From contig NZ_CP012700.1 in NCBI RefSeq assembly GCF_001307295.1, forward strand, positions 1-60,000: 60,000 nt of DNA, in the 5' to 3' direction. Under the pieces are notes generated by a model, which was not told the DNA's origin, searched no databases, and saw only the letters and a list, made by a program, of their open reading frames with translations. This document shows, piece after piece, positions 1 to 8,841 of the stretch. Made by a program: the position numbers and the translations under genes. The stretch's first letter is position 1; every line of letters begins with the position of its first letter. This stretch comes from Sphingopyxis macrogoltabida. GTDB taxonomy: Bacteria; Pseudomonadota; Alphaproteobacteria; Sphingomonadales; Sphingomonadaceae.

Positions 1-20
1 CTTTCGCCGGACAGCGATCC

Positions 21-54
21 AAAAGACCCGCCGGCAGCTTCCGGCGGGTCTTTT
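21..54 (+). terminator. Rho-independent terminator of an off-window upstream gene
   Basis: A perfect 14-bp stem (21-34 with 41-54) encloses the loop CAGCTT and runs into six T residues. It ends a gene lying left of the window. In sphingomonads rpsT often precedes dnaA, so that is a guess at the gene, not something visible here. Confidence 0.9.
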
Positions 55-172
55 TTGCGTCCGCGGCATGCGCGCGATTGTGACGCGGTCATGGCAATAG
101 TGTTGCAGCGCGGTAAGTGACGGATTTACGGCGATTCGTTTCCTTGGGCTCCGGCTGTCATAAATAAGATAT

Positions 173-242
173 TGAAATAAAAGGACTAATTGACCCTTCG
201 GCGATTTTCTGAGGGGTCAGGTGAGTCAAGATTTTTATTTCA
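173..242. promoter_or_regulatory. Nested inverted repeat in the dnaA leader
   Basis: The 450 bp between the terminator and dnaA hold no convincing gene. Within them lies an AT-rich stretch with three nearly coaxial inverted repeats. TGAAATAAAA (173-182) pairs with TTTTATTTCA (233-242). GACT (184-187) pairs with AGTC (224-227). TGACCC (191-196) pairs with GGGTCA (214-219). Together they form a long imperfect hairpin or a symmetric protein-binding region. The dnaA promoter should lie in this leader but no clear -35/-10 pair was found. Confidence 0.5.
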
Positions 243-505
243 GTATTTTTACACGGCCGACCCTTGATCGACTCGCGGCGGCCTGACTAGACAGGGGCGT
301 CGTCGGCCTTCGCCGGTGGCCGCCACATCGACATGATTCGCATTTTTTCGGGCCCGTTGCCCGGGAAAGGATGCTTGCGCCTTGCCGCAGGCGCCGAATC
401 GGCATGGGCCGGCCGCACGCGCTGTTTGATGACCGGGGGATTCGGGGGGCGGTACGGCGTGACACAAAAGGGAATCGGCATGGTATCGACGCGAGAGCAA
501 GGGCG

Positions 506-1867
506 ATGAGCGGCGACGCCGCAACGCTCTGGCCGCGCGTCGCCGAAGGGCTGCGCCGCGACCTTGGCGCGCGCACCTTCGACCATTGGTTGAAGCCGGT
601 GCGCTTTGCCGATTTCTGCAGCCTGTCGGGGGTGGTGACGCTCGAGACGGCAAGCCGCTTTTCGGCGAACTGGATCAACGAACGCTTCGGCGACCGGCTC
701 GAACTCGCGTGGCGGCAGCATCTGCCCGCGGTGCGCAGCGTCGCGGTGCGCGGCGGGGCCGCCGCGGCCGACCGCGCCGCGATTCTCGCCCAGCCGCCGC
801 TGCCCGCTTTCGAAGCGCCGCCGGCGCCGGCGGCGAATCCGGCGCTGCTGAACTTCGACCCGCGCCTGTCGTTCGACCGCTTCGTCGTCGCGCGCTCGAA
901 CATCCTCGCCGCCAACGCCGCGCGCCGCATGGCGATGGCCGAGGCGCCGCAATTCAACCCGCTCTATCTTTGCTCGGGCACCGGGCAGGGCAAGACGCAT
1001 CTGCTCCACGCGATCGCGCAGGCCTATGCGCTGATCCATCCGACCGCGAACATCATTCTGATGTCGGCGGAAAAATTCATGCTCGAATTCGTCGGCGCGA
1101 TGCGCGGCGGCGACATGATGGCGTTCAAGGCGCGGCTGCGCGCCGCCGACCTGCTGCTGCTCGACGATCTCCAGTTCGTGATCGGCAAGAATTCGACGCA
1201 GGAGGAATTGCTCCACACGATCGACGACCTTATGACCGCGGGCAAGCGCCTCGTCGTCACCGCCGATCGTCCGCCGACGATGCTCGACGGGGTCGAGGCG
1301 CGGCTCCTGTCGCGGCTGGCCGGCGGACTGGTCGCCGATATCGAGGCGCCCGAGGATGACCTGCGCGAACGGATCATCCGCCAGCGGCTCGCCGCGATGC
1401 CGATGGTCGAGGTGCCCGACGACGTCGTCGCCTATCTGGTCAAGCATTTCACCCGCAACATCCGCGAACTCGAAGGCGCGCTCAACAAGCTGCTCGCTTA
1501 TGCGGCGCTCACCGGCGCGCGGCTCGACCTCGCACTCGCCGAGGACCGGCTGGCCGAAAATGTCCGCAGCGCCCGGCCGCGGATCACGATCGACGAGATC
1601 CAGCGCGCGGTCTGCGCGCATTACCGGCTCGACAAGAGCGAGATGGCGTCGAAGCGCCGCGTCCGCGCGATCGCGCGCCCGCGGCAGGTCGCCATGTATC
1701 TCGCCAAGGAACTGACCCCGCGCTCCTATCCCGAAATCGGGCGGCGCTTCGGCGGCCGCGACCATTCGACCGTGATCCACGCGGTGCGGACGGTCGAGGC
1801 GCTGCGCGTCAGCGACAGCGAACTCGACGCCGAGATCGCGGCGATCCGGCGCGCGCTCAACAGCTGA
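506..1867 (+). CDS. dnaA: Chromosomal replication initiator protein DnaA
   Basis: DnaA binds DnaA boxes at the origin, oligomerises with ATP and opens the duplex for DnaB loading. The 453-residue product starts MSGDAATLW, matching the family's N-terminal domain I. An upstream in-frame ATG at 371 would add 45 residues of arginine-rich, non-family sequence, so it was not used. The AAA+ domain has Walker A (GTGQGKTHLL) and Walker B (LLLLDDLQF). Domain IV carries the helix-turn-helix signature with RPRQVAMYLAKEL and GGRDHSTV. The gene stands alone on the plus strand and ends at a convergent terminator. The family assignment is secure; the start is probable. Confidence 0.97.
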   Translation: MSGDAATLWPRVAEGLRRDLGARTFDHWLKPVRFADFCSLSGVVTLETASRFSANWINERFGDRLELAWRQHLPAVRSVAVRGGAAAADRAAILAQPPLPAFEAPPAPAANPALLNFDPRLSFDRFVVARSNILAANAARRMAMAEAPQFNPLYLCSGTGQGKTHLLHAIAQAYALIHPTANIILMSAEKFMLEFVGAMRGGDMMAFKARLRAADLLLLDDLQFVIGKNSTQEELLHTIDDLMTAGKRLVVTADRPPTMLDGVEARLLSRLAGGLVADIEAPEDDLRERIIRQRLAAMPMVEVPDDVVAYLVKHFTRNIRELEGALNKLLAYAALTGARLDLALAEDRLAENVRSARPRITIDEIQRAVCAHYRLDKSEMASKRRVRAIARPRQVAMYLAKELTPRSYPEIGRRFGGRDHSTVIHAVRTVEALRVSDSELDAEIAAIRRALNS

Positions 1868-1908
1868 TCCACAGGCTTCTGCCGGACTTATCCCCGGGCT
1901 TGTCCACG
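1865..1908 (+). promoter_or_regulatory. Three DnaA-box-like 9-mers overlapping the dnaA stop codon
   Basis: Compared with the consensus TTATCCACA, TGATCCACA (1865-1873) has one mismatch. TTATCCCCG (1888-1896) and TTGTCCACG (1900-1908) have two each. All three are on one strand within 44 bp. They could be weak DnaA sites titrating DnaA near its gene, or chance. No AT-rich unwinding region lies beside them, so I do not call an origin. Confidence 0.35.
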
Positions 1909-1926
1909 CTTTGGCGCCGGGCATGA

Positions 1927-1960
1927 AAAAGCCCGCCTTCCTGTCGGAGAGCGGGCTTTT
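1927..1960. terminator. Bidirectional terminator between dnaA and the DUF4136 gene
   Basis: AAAAGCCCGC (1927-1936) and GCGGGCTTTT (1951-1960) form a 10-bp stem. A-tract and T-tract ends let it work on both strands. It sits between convergent genes. Confidence 0.85.
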
Positions 1961-1979
1961 CCGCTTCTTGGCAAGTGGC

Positions 1980-2657
1980 TCAGCCCTTTTCGGGCGGCGC
2001 CACCGTGATGCGCACCCGTTCGCCCGAATTGCCGGGGAAGCCCGTGAACATCGCCTCGATCAGGTTCGGGACGATCTGCTGCAGATTGTTGTCGCGCGAC
2101 TGCGCTTCGGCGCGGCCTTCGAACAGCCGGTAGCCGTCGGAGGCGCGGTTGATCTGCAGCTGCATGCCGCTAGTATAGACGGTGTAGCTGCTGACGTCGT
2201 TATAGCCCCAGCCGGGACCCCACATGAAGGGATCGCTCCAGCCATAGACATAGCGGCGGCCGCGCGGACCACGGACGATCACCGGGCGATAGAAGCCGCC
2301 GCCGTAATAGCCGCCCCAGGGGCCGCCGAAGCCGGGGCTCGACACCACCCGCTCGCGGCCCTTGTCGACACCATAGTCCATCCGCACCAGCATATCGGGC
2401 CGTTCCCCCGACGCGGCAGGGCGATAGCCGTAACGCGTCAGTTCGCCGGCAACGATGCTCGCATATTGATTGAATTCAATCCCGCCCTGCAACGCGGGGT
2501 CGCTCGATTCGATCGCAAAGCTTTGCCCCTGCGGGGCGGGAAGCTGCGTCTGAAAACGGGCCACATCGGCCTTGAACGGCGTTGCGCACCCGGCCAGCGC
2601 CAGCGCCGCGCCCGTCATGGCGGCAAGGCCCAGCCGCCGGAGGTTCATCTTGCTCAT
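1980..2657 (-). CDS. DUF4136 family lipoprotein
   Basis: A secreted lipoprotein of about 225 residues. After MSKMNLRRLG comes a hydrophobic stretch and the lipobox LALAGC, so the mature protein would be diacylated at that cysteine and membrane-anchored. A glycine/tyrosine-rich middle (GGPWGGYYGGGFY) and a C-terminal part ending near VPNLIEAMF.GFPG fit DUF4136, whose function is unknown. GGAG lies 7 nt before the ATG at 2657, which decides against ATGs further upstream, including one only a base from the same GGAG. It is monocistronic and converges on dnaA. Confidence 0.85.
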   Translation of the reverse strand: MSKMNLRRLGLAAMTGAALALAGCATPFKADVARFQTQLPAPQGQSFAIESSDPALQGGIEFNQYASIVAGELTRYGYRPAASGERPDMLVRMDYGVDKGRERVVSSPGFGGPWGGYYGGGFYRPVIVRGPRGRRYVYGWSDPFMWGPGWGYNDVSSYTVYTSGMQLQINRASDGYRLFEGRAEAQSRDNNLQQIVPNLIEAMFTGFPGNSGERVRITVAPPEKG

Positions 2658-2790
2658 CTTCATGCTCCGTGATTCGATGCGCATATGTATCGCACTCATA
2701 TAGCATGACTACGCCGATGCGACTTAACCTTGGTTGAACCCGTTTCGTCGCAACTTCGTTCCCGGCCGCTTCTCCGTCGCCGCTGTCATT

Positions 2791-3807
2791 TCAGCGACAT
2801 AGGCCGAGTATGCCATAAGTGGCGTCGAGCGTCGGCTTTGCAAGGGCGCGCGCCTTGCTGGCGCCCTTTTCCAATATCGCGTCGAGCGTCGCATGATCGT
2901 CCTTGAGCGCGACGAAGCGCGCGTTGATCGGCCCCAGCTTTTCGACCAGCAATTCGCCGAGCGCGGGTTTGAACGCACCGAAACCCTTCCCAGCAAAATC
3001 GCCGAGCACCGCATCCACCGAAACATCGGCGAAGGTCGCATAGATACCGACGAGATTCTTCGCCTCGGGCCGTCCCTCCAGCCCCGCCGCGTCCGACGGC
3101 AGCGGTTCGGGGTCGGTCTTCGCTTTCCGCACCTTCTGCATCATCGTGTCGGCATCGTCGGTCAGGTTGATCCGGCTCATGTCAGACGGGTCCGACTTCG
3201 ACATCTTCGCCGATCCGTCGCGCAGGCTCATGATCCGTGCCGCGCCCGGCGGGATGATCGGTTCGGGCAGGGTGAAGACCGGCGCCTCGGGGCGCGCATA
3301 ATCATTGTTGAACTTTTGCGCGATGTCGCGCGCCAGTTCGAGATGCTGCTTCTGGTCCTCGCCGACCGGGACGTGCGTCGCCTGATAGAGCAGCACGTCG
3401 GCTGCCTGCAACACCGGGTAGGTATAAAGTGCCGCCGAGGCGCTTTCGCGATTCTTGCCCGACTTGTCCTTGAACTGCGTCATCCGGTTGAGCCAGCCGA
3501 GCCGCGCGGTGCCGTTGAGCAGCCATTGCAGTTCGGCGTGCGCCGGGACGCGCGCCTGATTGAACAAGGTCGAGCGGTCGGGATCGATCCCGCAGGCGAC
3601 GAGCGCCGCGGTCATCGCGCGCGTGTTCGCGGTCAGGTCGGCCGGGACATGCGGCATCGACAGCGCGTGGAGGTCGGCGAGGAAGAAGAGGCAGTCGCCT
3701 CCGCCCTCCGCGACCTCGTTCTGCATCCGTACCCAGTTGCGGATCGCGCCCAGATAATTGCCGAGGTGCAAATTTCCGGTGGGCTGGATGCCCGATACGA
3801 TCCGCAT
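2791..3807 (-). CDS. trpS: Tryptophanyl-tRNA synthetase
   Basis: Class I synthetase that charges tRNA-Trp with tryptophan using ATP, in the cytoplasm. Its 338 residues match the family length. The HIGH-type motif appears as GNLHLGNY near the N-terminus, and the KMSKS loop is exact near the middle (GSAKMSKSDPSD). AGGAG sits 6 nt before the ATG, inside the 3' end of murJ. It is the last gene of a secB-murJ-trpS series, 3 bp after murJ, so co-transcription and coupled translation are likely. Confidence 0.97.
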   Translation of the reverse strand: MRIVSGIQPTGNLHLGNYLGAIRNWVRMQNEVAEGGGDCLFFLADLHALSMPHVPADLTANTRAMTAALVACGIDPDRSTLFNQARVPAHAELQWLLNGTARLGWLNRMTQFKDKSGKNRESASAALYTYPVLQAADVLLYQATHVPVGEDQKQHLELARDIAQKFNNDYARPEAPVFTLPEPIIPPGAARIMSLRDGSAKMSKSDPSDMSRINLTDDADTMMQKVRKAKTDPEPLPSDAAGLEGRPEAKNLVGIYATFADVSVDAVLGDFAGKGFGAFKPALGELLVEKLGPINARFVALKDDHATLDAILEKGASKARALAKPTLDATYGILGLCR

Positions 3808-3810
3808 GGT

Positions 3811-5418
3811 CTACTCCTGTTCCGGCGCCGATACTTTCGCGCGCCGCCGCGTGAGCATGGCGAGGAGATCCTTGTCAAGCGCGCCGACGAGGAAGGCGGC
3901 GGCGAAAAAGGCCGCGCCGCCCGCGGCGACGAGTGCGACGAGCGACCAGATGCGGTCGAACACCCCGGCGCCATAATAAGGCGCGAGCCTCGGCATCATC
4001 CACCACAGCAGCGCCGACATCGCCGCCACGGCGACGATCTGGCGCGCGATCTTGCCTGCGAGCTTCGTGGTGAAATGGAACCAGCCGCGGCGGTGGAGGA
4101 CGGTGTAGAGCAAGAGGCAGTTGATGCTCGCCGACACCGCGGTCGCCGCGGCGAGCCCGACGATGCCGTACCGCTCGACGACATAAAGGTTGATCGCGAT
4201 GTTGATGATCAGCGAGGCGAGCGCGGTCCACACCGGGGTGCGCATATCCTCGCGCGCGAAAAAGCCGGGGTTGAGGATTTTGACGATGACATAGGCGGGC
4301 AGCCCGGCGACCAGCGCGACGACGATATGCGCCATGATCGCGCCGTCGGCGGCGGTAAACTTGCCGCCGACGAAGAAGGCGGCGGTGAAGGCGGGGGCGC
4401 AGATCGCGAGCGCTGCGGCAGCGGGGAGGGTCAGCAGCGTCGCCATCTCGAACGCATTGCCCTGCAATCGCTGCGCCTCGGCGACGTCGCCCGAATGGAT
4501 ATGGCGCGACAGCATCGGCAGGATCGCGGTGCCGAGCGCGATGCCGACGATGCCGAGCGGCATCTGGTTCAGCCGGTCGGCGAGCTTGAGCAGGGTCAGC
4601 GACCCCTGCGGCAGGCTGGTCGCGAAGAAGGTGTCGACGAACTGGCTGATCTGGTAGATGCCGGCGCCGAAGGTCGCGGGCAGAATCAGCAGGCCGAGCT
4701 TCTTTACCTCGGGGGTGAAGCGCGGCAGGCGCCAGTGGAGGCGGAGCCCGGCGCGGCGCACCGACCAGATCAGATAGGCGAGCTGTGCCACCCCGGCCAA
4801 GCTGACCGACACCGCGAGTGCGATCGCGACGATGCGGTCGTCATGCCCCGGCCCGCGCAGCCACGCGCCGGTCAATATGCCCGCGATCAGGACGATATTG
4901 AGCAGCACCGGCGCAAAGGCGCCCGGTGCGAAGCGCGACCGCGCGTTGAGCAGGCCCGACAGCATCGCGACGAGGCTGACCAGCGCCAGATAGGGAAAGG
5001 TCAGGCGGCTCAGGAACACCGCGAGCTCGAACTTGCCCGGTACCTCCTGAAAATCGCGCGCGAGGAGCCACACGATGCCCGGCATCGCGATCATCATCAG
5101 CCCCGAAAAGGCGAGCAATACCCAGAGGAACACCGACAAGACATCGTCGGCGAATTTGGCCGCGGCCTCTTCGCCACCGCCGTCGCTCTCTGCCTTGTGC
5201 AGTGCGCGGCTGTACATGGGGACGAAGGCGACCGAAAAGGCGCCCTCGGCGAACAGGCGGCGGAAGGTGTTGGGCAGGGTGAAGGCGAGTTGGAAGGCGT
5301 CGGCGGCGAGGCCGGCGCCGAGCACGCGGGCGAGCAGCATGTCGCGCGCAAAGCCGAAGATGCGGCTGACCAGGGTCAGCCCGCCGATCGTCCCGACGCT
5401 TTTGACCAGGCTGGTCAA
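3811..5418 (-). CDS. murJ: Lipid II flippase MurJ (MviN family)
   Basis: A 535-residue polytopic inner-membrane protein of the MOP superfamily, expected to flip lipid II for peptidoglycan synthesis. The N-terminus (VGTIGGLTLVSRIFGFARD) is the hallmark of MurJ, and about fourteen hydrophobic segments follow. The start codon is TTG (5418), which gives the usual MurJ N-terminus; no ATG or GTG fits better and no strong Shine-Dalgarno sequence is visible. Murein-synthesis genes nearby include mltA and dapE. Confidence 0.95.
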   Translation of the reverse strand: MTSLVKSVGTIGGLTLVSRIFGFARDMLLARVLGAGLAADAFQLAFTLPNTFRRLFAEGAFSVAFVPMYSRALHKAESDGGGEEAAAKFADDVLSVFLWVLLAFSGLMMIAMPGIVWLLARDFQEVPGKFELAVFLSRLTFPYLALVSLVAMLSGLLNARSRFAPGAFAPVLLNIVLIAGILTGAWLRGPGHDDRIVAIALAVSVSLAGVAQLAYLIWSVRRAGLRLHWRLPRFTPEVKKLGLLILPATFGAGIYQISQFVDTFFATSLPQGSLTLLKLADRLNQMPLGIVGIALGTAILPMLSRHIHSGDVAEAQRLQGNAFEMATLLTLPAAAALAICAPAFTAAFFVGGKFTAADGAIMAHIVVALVAGLPAYVIVKILNPGFFAREDMRTPVWTALASLIINIAINLYVVERYGIVGLAAATAVSASINCLLLYTVLHRRGWFHFTTKLAGKIARQIVAVAAMSALLWWMMPRLAPYYGAGVFDRIWSLVALVAAGGAAFFAAAFLVGALDKDLLAMLTRRRAKVSAPEQE

Positions 5419-5445
5419 GCCGCGCGCTCGCCCCGCAGGACCGTC

Positions 5446-5964
5446 TTACGCCTCGCCGACCGGGGCCGGGATGTCGGCCTGGCCTTCGCCCTGCGCCTGA
5501 ACCTGCTGCATGAACAGGCCGTGGAAATCGATCGGTTCGAGCAGCAGCGGCGGGAAACCGCCGTCGCGGACCGCATCGGCGATCACGCGGCGCGCAAAGG
5601 GAAACAGGATGCGCGGCGCTTCGGCGAGGAAGAAGGGCTGGAGCTGGTCGTCGGGGACGTTGCGAACGCCGAACAGGCCGGCATATTTGAGGTCGACGAC
5701 GAACGCCGTGCCCTCGTCGCCCTTCGACGTCACATCGACCTTCAGCGCGACTTCATAGAGGTTATCGCCGACGCCTTCGGCGCTGATGTTGAACTGGACG
5801 TCGAGTTGCGGCGCCGACTGCCACTGATAGACGGCGGGAGCGTTCGGGTTCTCGAAAGACATGTCCTTCACATATTGCGAAATCAGGCCGATCGCGGGGC
5901 TCGTATCCTCGCCGTTGGGCTGCAGGGCGGGGTTATTGAGGTCGCTGCTGGTCTCTTCGGCCAT
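5446..5964 (-). CDS. secB: Protein-export chaperone SecB
   Basis: A cytoplasmic chaperone that holds preproteins unfolded and passes them to SecA. It has 172 residues from the ATG at 5964; the in-frame TTG two codons upstream is less likely. Family features include the ISQYVKDMSFENPNAP motif near the N-terminus and the AEAPRILFPFARRVIADAVRDGGFPPLLLEPIDF block. It heads the secB-murJ-trpS series and is divergent from the Tim44-domain gene, an arrangement conserved in alphaproteobacteria. Confidence 0.97.
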   Translation of the reverse strand: MAEETSSDLNNPALQPNGEDTSPAIGLISQYVKDMSFENPNAPAVYQWQSAPQLDVQFNISAEGVGDNLYEVALKVDVTSKGDEGTAFVVDLKYAGLFGVRNVPDDQLQPFFLAEAPRILFPFARRVIADAVRDGGFPPLLLEPIDFHGLFMQQVQAQGEGQADIPAPVGEA

Positions 5965-6163
5965 GGTCAAGTCTTTCGTCTGGAAATCGAAGGAAGGATC
6001 GGCACCGTCAGCCGGATGGCCCCGCCGCCGGAAAGTTGCGGCGGCGCTTAGCAGCGCCGCGCGACCAGCACAATGGGCGTCCGTCCGGGGCAGTCCGGGC
6101 GCTTGCCCGCAACCGTCGGGCGCGCCAGACGTTGACCTGTCGCGCGCGCCAAGTCATGGAGAT

Positions 6164-6192
6164 TTGAAACATCGGCGCGCATCGCCTATGTT
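6164..6192 (+). promoter_or_regulatory. Sigma-70 promoter of the Tim44-mltA-smr series
   Basis: TTGAAA (6164-6169), a 17-nt spacer and TATGTT (6187-6192) form a good housekeeping promoter. It lies about 40 bp before the start of the Tim44-domain gene in the secB divergent region. Confidence 0.65.
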
Positions 6193-6230
6193 AAGCCCGA
6201 TTATTCTATCGCCGCATTGGACATTTGCCC

Positions 6231-6899
6231 GTGACCGCTTTTTCGATCGTCCTGCTCGCCATGATTGCCGCTTTCCTCGGCATGCGGCTCTATTCGGTGC
6301 TCGGCAAGCGCACGGGGCATGAACAGGAACCCGTGCTGCCGCGCCGCGACGACCGTGCGGCGCCCGCTCCGGTCCGTCTCGACGACGGCGATGCGCCCGC
6401 GACGACGCAGGGTGGAGCGGCCGATGCCTCTGGGCTCGTCTATGAGCCTGCCGCCGAAACCGGGCTGCGCGCGCTGCTCGCCGCCGACCGCCATTTCGAC
6501 GCCGGCCGCTTCATGGAAGGCGCCGAATCGGCCTATCGCATGATCCTCGAAGCCTATTGGAGCGGCGACCGCGATACGCTGCGTGACCTGTGCGACGACG
6601 ACAGCTACGAAGCGTTCGCCGAAGCCATCGCGGCGCGCGAGGCGCGCGGCGAAAAGCTTGACAACCGCCTGATCGGGATCGATTCGGCCAAGATCACCGC
6701 GGTCGACCTCAATCGCAACGAAGCGCGGGTCACCGTGCGCTACCGCGCCGACATCAGCGCTGTCACCCGCGATGCCGACGGCCGGATGATCGCCGGATCG
6801 ATGAGCGATGCGTCGGCGACCGACGATCTGTGGACCTTCCGCCGCACGATCGACAGCAGCGACCCCAACTGGCTGCTCGACGAAGCCGAAGCAGCCTGA
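6231..6899 (+). CDS. Tim44-domain membrane-anchored protein
   Basis: About 222 residues. An N-terminal membrane anchor (FSIVLLAMIAAFLGMRLYSVLG) is followed by a linker and a C-terminal Tim44-like domain (LLAADRHFDAGRFMEGAESAYRMILEAYW, then a beta-rich half). In alphaproteobacteria this protein lies beside secB and is the homologue of mitochondrial Tim44. Reported roles concern membrane or outer-membrane protein handling, but its precise job here is not visible. GTG at 6231 was chosen; a TTG two codons upstream is the alternative. No clear ribosome binding site. Confidence 0.85.
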   Translation: MTAFSIVLLAMIAAFLGMRLYSVLGKRTGHEQEPVLPRRDDRAAPAPVRLDDGDAPATTQGGAADASGLVYEPAAETGLRALLAADRHFDAGRFMEGAESAYRMILEAYWSGDRDTLRDLCDDDSYEAFAEAIAAREARGEKLDNRLIGIDSAKITAVDLNRNEARVTVRYRADISAVTRDADGRMIAGSMSDASATDDLWTFRRTIDSSDPNWLLDEAEAA

Positions 6900-6918
6900 G
6901 CCGGTGCCCGCGACGGTG

Positions 6919-8250
6919 ATGGCGCGACGCGCGCGCGCTTTCGGATTCGCATCCTTTGTGGCGCTGCCGCTGCTCGCTGGCTGCGCGTCGATCGTTCCCG
7001 ATGCCGGGGCGGGCCCGGTTGCCGCCAATCCGCCGCCTGCGAACAGCAAACCGACACCGAGTCCAGCACCGACTGGCCCGGTGCGCCCCTATCAGCCGCG
7101 TCCGTCCGAAAGCGGCGTCGTCGCAGCGAAACCGATCCCGGCGACCCCAAATCCCGTGCTCCCCGCGGCGCCGGTCCCCGCCGGTGCGACGACCGCGGCG
7201 GCGAGCGGCGTCATTGCCGGGCCGGCGTTTGACAAGCTCGGCGTGTCGGCGGCGCAGGCGAAGGCCGCGCTCGCCGCCTTCCGGCTCAGTTGCCCGTCGG
7301 TCCAGCGCCGCGCCGACGCCAGCGGGCTGACGCAAAATGCCGACTGGGCCGAAAGCTGCAACGCGGCGAAGGGCTGGGCCGACGATGACGCGAGCGCCTT
7401 TTTCGCGCGCTATTTCGGCACCGTGCAGGTCGGAGCGGGAACCGCCTTCGTCACCGGCTATTACGAGCCTGAAATTGCCGGATCGCGGACGAAACGCGCG
7501 GGATACGACGTGCCGATCTATCGCCGTCCGAACGATCTGGTCGACGTCGACCTCGGCCAGTTTTCGGCCGATCTCAAAGGGAAGAAGATCCGCGGCCGCG
7601 TCGAGGGCACAAATTTCGTCCCCTATTACGACCGCACGACGATCGAACGCGGCGCGCTCGAAGGGCGCGGGCTCGAGATCGCCTGGGCGGCCGACGCGGC
7701 CGAATTTTTCTTCCTGCAGGTGCAAGGGTCGGGCCGCCTGCGCCTCCCCGACGGCGGCGTGATGCGCATCGGTTACGACAGCCAGAACGGCCGCGACTAT
7801 GTCGGCATCGGCAAGCTGCTGCTCGACCGCGGCGAATTGCAGAGCGGGCAGGCGTCGATGCAGGGCATTCTCGCCTATCTGCGCGCCGATCCGGTGCGCG
7901 GCGCGGCGGTGATGAACGAGAACCCCAGCTGGGTCTTCTTCCGCGAGATCACCGGCCCGGGGCCGCTCGGCGCGCTCGGCGTGCCCGTCACCGGCCGCGC
8001 CAGCGTCGCCGCCGATCCCAAATATGTTCCGCTCGGCGCCCCCGTCTTCCTGTCGCTCGACCGCGCCGAGCCCAATGGGCTGTGGATTGCGCAGGATACC
8101 GGCGGCGCGATCAAGGGCGCCAACCGCTTCGACAGCTTCTGGGGCGCGGGCGACGAAGCGCGCGCGATCGCCGGCGGCATGTCGGGGCGCGGTTCGGCGC
8201 TGCTGCTGTTGCCGCGCGCCAGCATCGCGCGGCTGATCCCCGCGCGCTGA
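6919..8250 (+). CDS. mltA: Membrane-bound lytic murein transglycosylase A
   Basis: It cleaves the MurNAc-GlcNAc glycan bond to leave 1,6-anhydro ends. The 443-residue lipoprotein has the lipobox LPLLAGC, a proline/alanine-rich linker and the MltA domain (GTAFVTGYYEPEIAGS, FFLQVQGSGRLRLPDGG). The C-terminal 3D domain has the catalytic-Asp region IAQDTGGAIKGANRFDSFWG. The ATG at 6919 is my choice; GTGs at 6904 and 6916 are possible. It begins 19 bp after the Tim44-domain gene, in one series with the Smr gene. Confidence 0.95.
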   Translation: MARRARAFGFASFVALPLLAGCASIVPDAGAGPVAANPPPANSKPTPSPAPTGPVRPYQPRPSESGVVAAKPIPATPNPVLPAAPVPAGATTAAASGVIAGPAFDKLGVSAAQAKAALAAFRLSCPSVQRRADASGLTQNADWAESCNAAKGWADDDASAFFARYFGTVQVGAGTAFVTGYYEPEIAGSRTKRAGYDVPIYRRPNDLVDVDLGQFSADLKGKKIRGRVEGTNFVPYYDRTTIERGALEGRGLEIAWAADAAEFFFLQVQGSGRLRLPDGGVMRIGYDSQNGRDYVGIGKLLLDRGELQSGQASMQGILAYLRADPVRGAAVMNENPSWVFFREITGPGPLGALGVPVTGRASVAADPKYVPLGAPVFLSLDRAEPNGLWIAQDTGGAIKGANRFDSFWGAGDEARAIAGGMSGRGSALLLLPRASIARLIPAR

Positions 8251-8256
8251 CGCGCC

Positions 8257-8832
8257 ATGGGACGGCGGCTCGCTCCCGAAGAAAATGCGCTCTGGAAAAA
8301 GGTCGCCGCGACCGTCGAACCGCTGCGCAAGCGCACGCCGGTGCTCGATCCCGCCGCGCCGCCGGCCGTGCGCCCGCCCAAGGTCGCGCCTCGCACCCCG
8401 GTGGCACCTGCTGCCGCGCCGCGTCCGGCGCCGAAGCTGCCGCCGCCGCGCCGTACGCATCAGACCGCGACGCTCGACGGTCATTGGGACCGGCGGCTGC
8501 GCAAGGGGCTCGTCCGCCCCGACATGAGCATCGACCTGCACGGGCACACGCTCGCGTCGGCGCAGGCGCTGCTCGACGATGCGATCGGCCGTGCACTGCT
8601 GCGCGAGGCGCGGGTGCTGCTGGTCGTCGCCGGGCGCCTGCGCCCCGGGGCCGACCGCTTGCCGACGATGCACGGCGATCCGCGTCCGCGCGGCGCGATC
8701 CGTGCTTCGCTGCCCGACTGGCTCGCTTATTCGCCCCATGCCGACGCAATCGTCGCGCTGCGCCCCGCGCACATCAGCCACGGCGGGGCGGGGGCGGTCT
8801 ATGTGATCCTGCGGCGCGCCAGGGAAGATTAG
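8257..8832 (+). CDS. Smr-domain protein (DNA/RNA nuclease-like)
   Basis: 191 residues. A charged, proline-rich N-terminal half precedes an Smr domain with the DLHGHT motif near residue 90 and a C-terminal HGGAGAVYVILRRA strand. Smr domains occur in MutS2 and in stand-alone endonucleases. In this copy the usual glycine-rich GKG-type turn reads VAGRLRPGADR, so nuclease activity is not assured. The start lies 6 bp after mltA, without an obvious ribosome binding site, suggesting translational coupling. Confidence 0.88.
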   Translation: MGRRLAPEENALWKKVAATVEPLRKRTPVLDPAAPPAVRPPKVAPRTPVAPAAAPRPAPKLPPPRRTHQTATLDGHWDRRLRKGLVRPDMSIDLHGHTLASAQALLDDAIGRALLREARVLLVVAGRLRPGADRLPTMHGDPRPRGAIRASLPDWLAYSPHADAIVALRPAHISHGGAGAVYVILRRARED

Positions 8833-8841
8833 GCGCGCGGG

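Noticed and set aside
371..505. Longer DnaA from the ATG at 371
   Set aside because: The added 45 residues are arginine-rich with no DnaA similarity; MSGDAATLW at 506 gives the family N-terminus.
60..505. Replication origin beside dnaA
   Set aside because: No cluster of good DnaA boxes in the leader and no parA/hemE neighbourhood; the AT-rich stretch is only about 80 bp.
2893..6051. A 1052-residue plus-strand frame
   Set aside because: It is the antisense shadow of trpS, murJ and secB: high GC with biased codon position keeps it open, and its sequence is low-complexity Arg/Asp/Glu.
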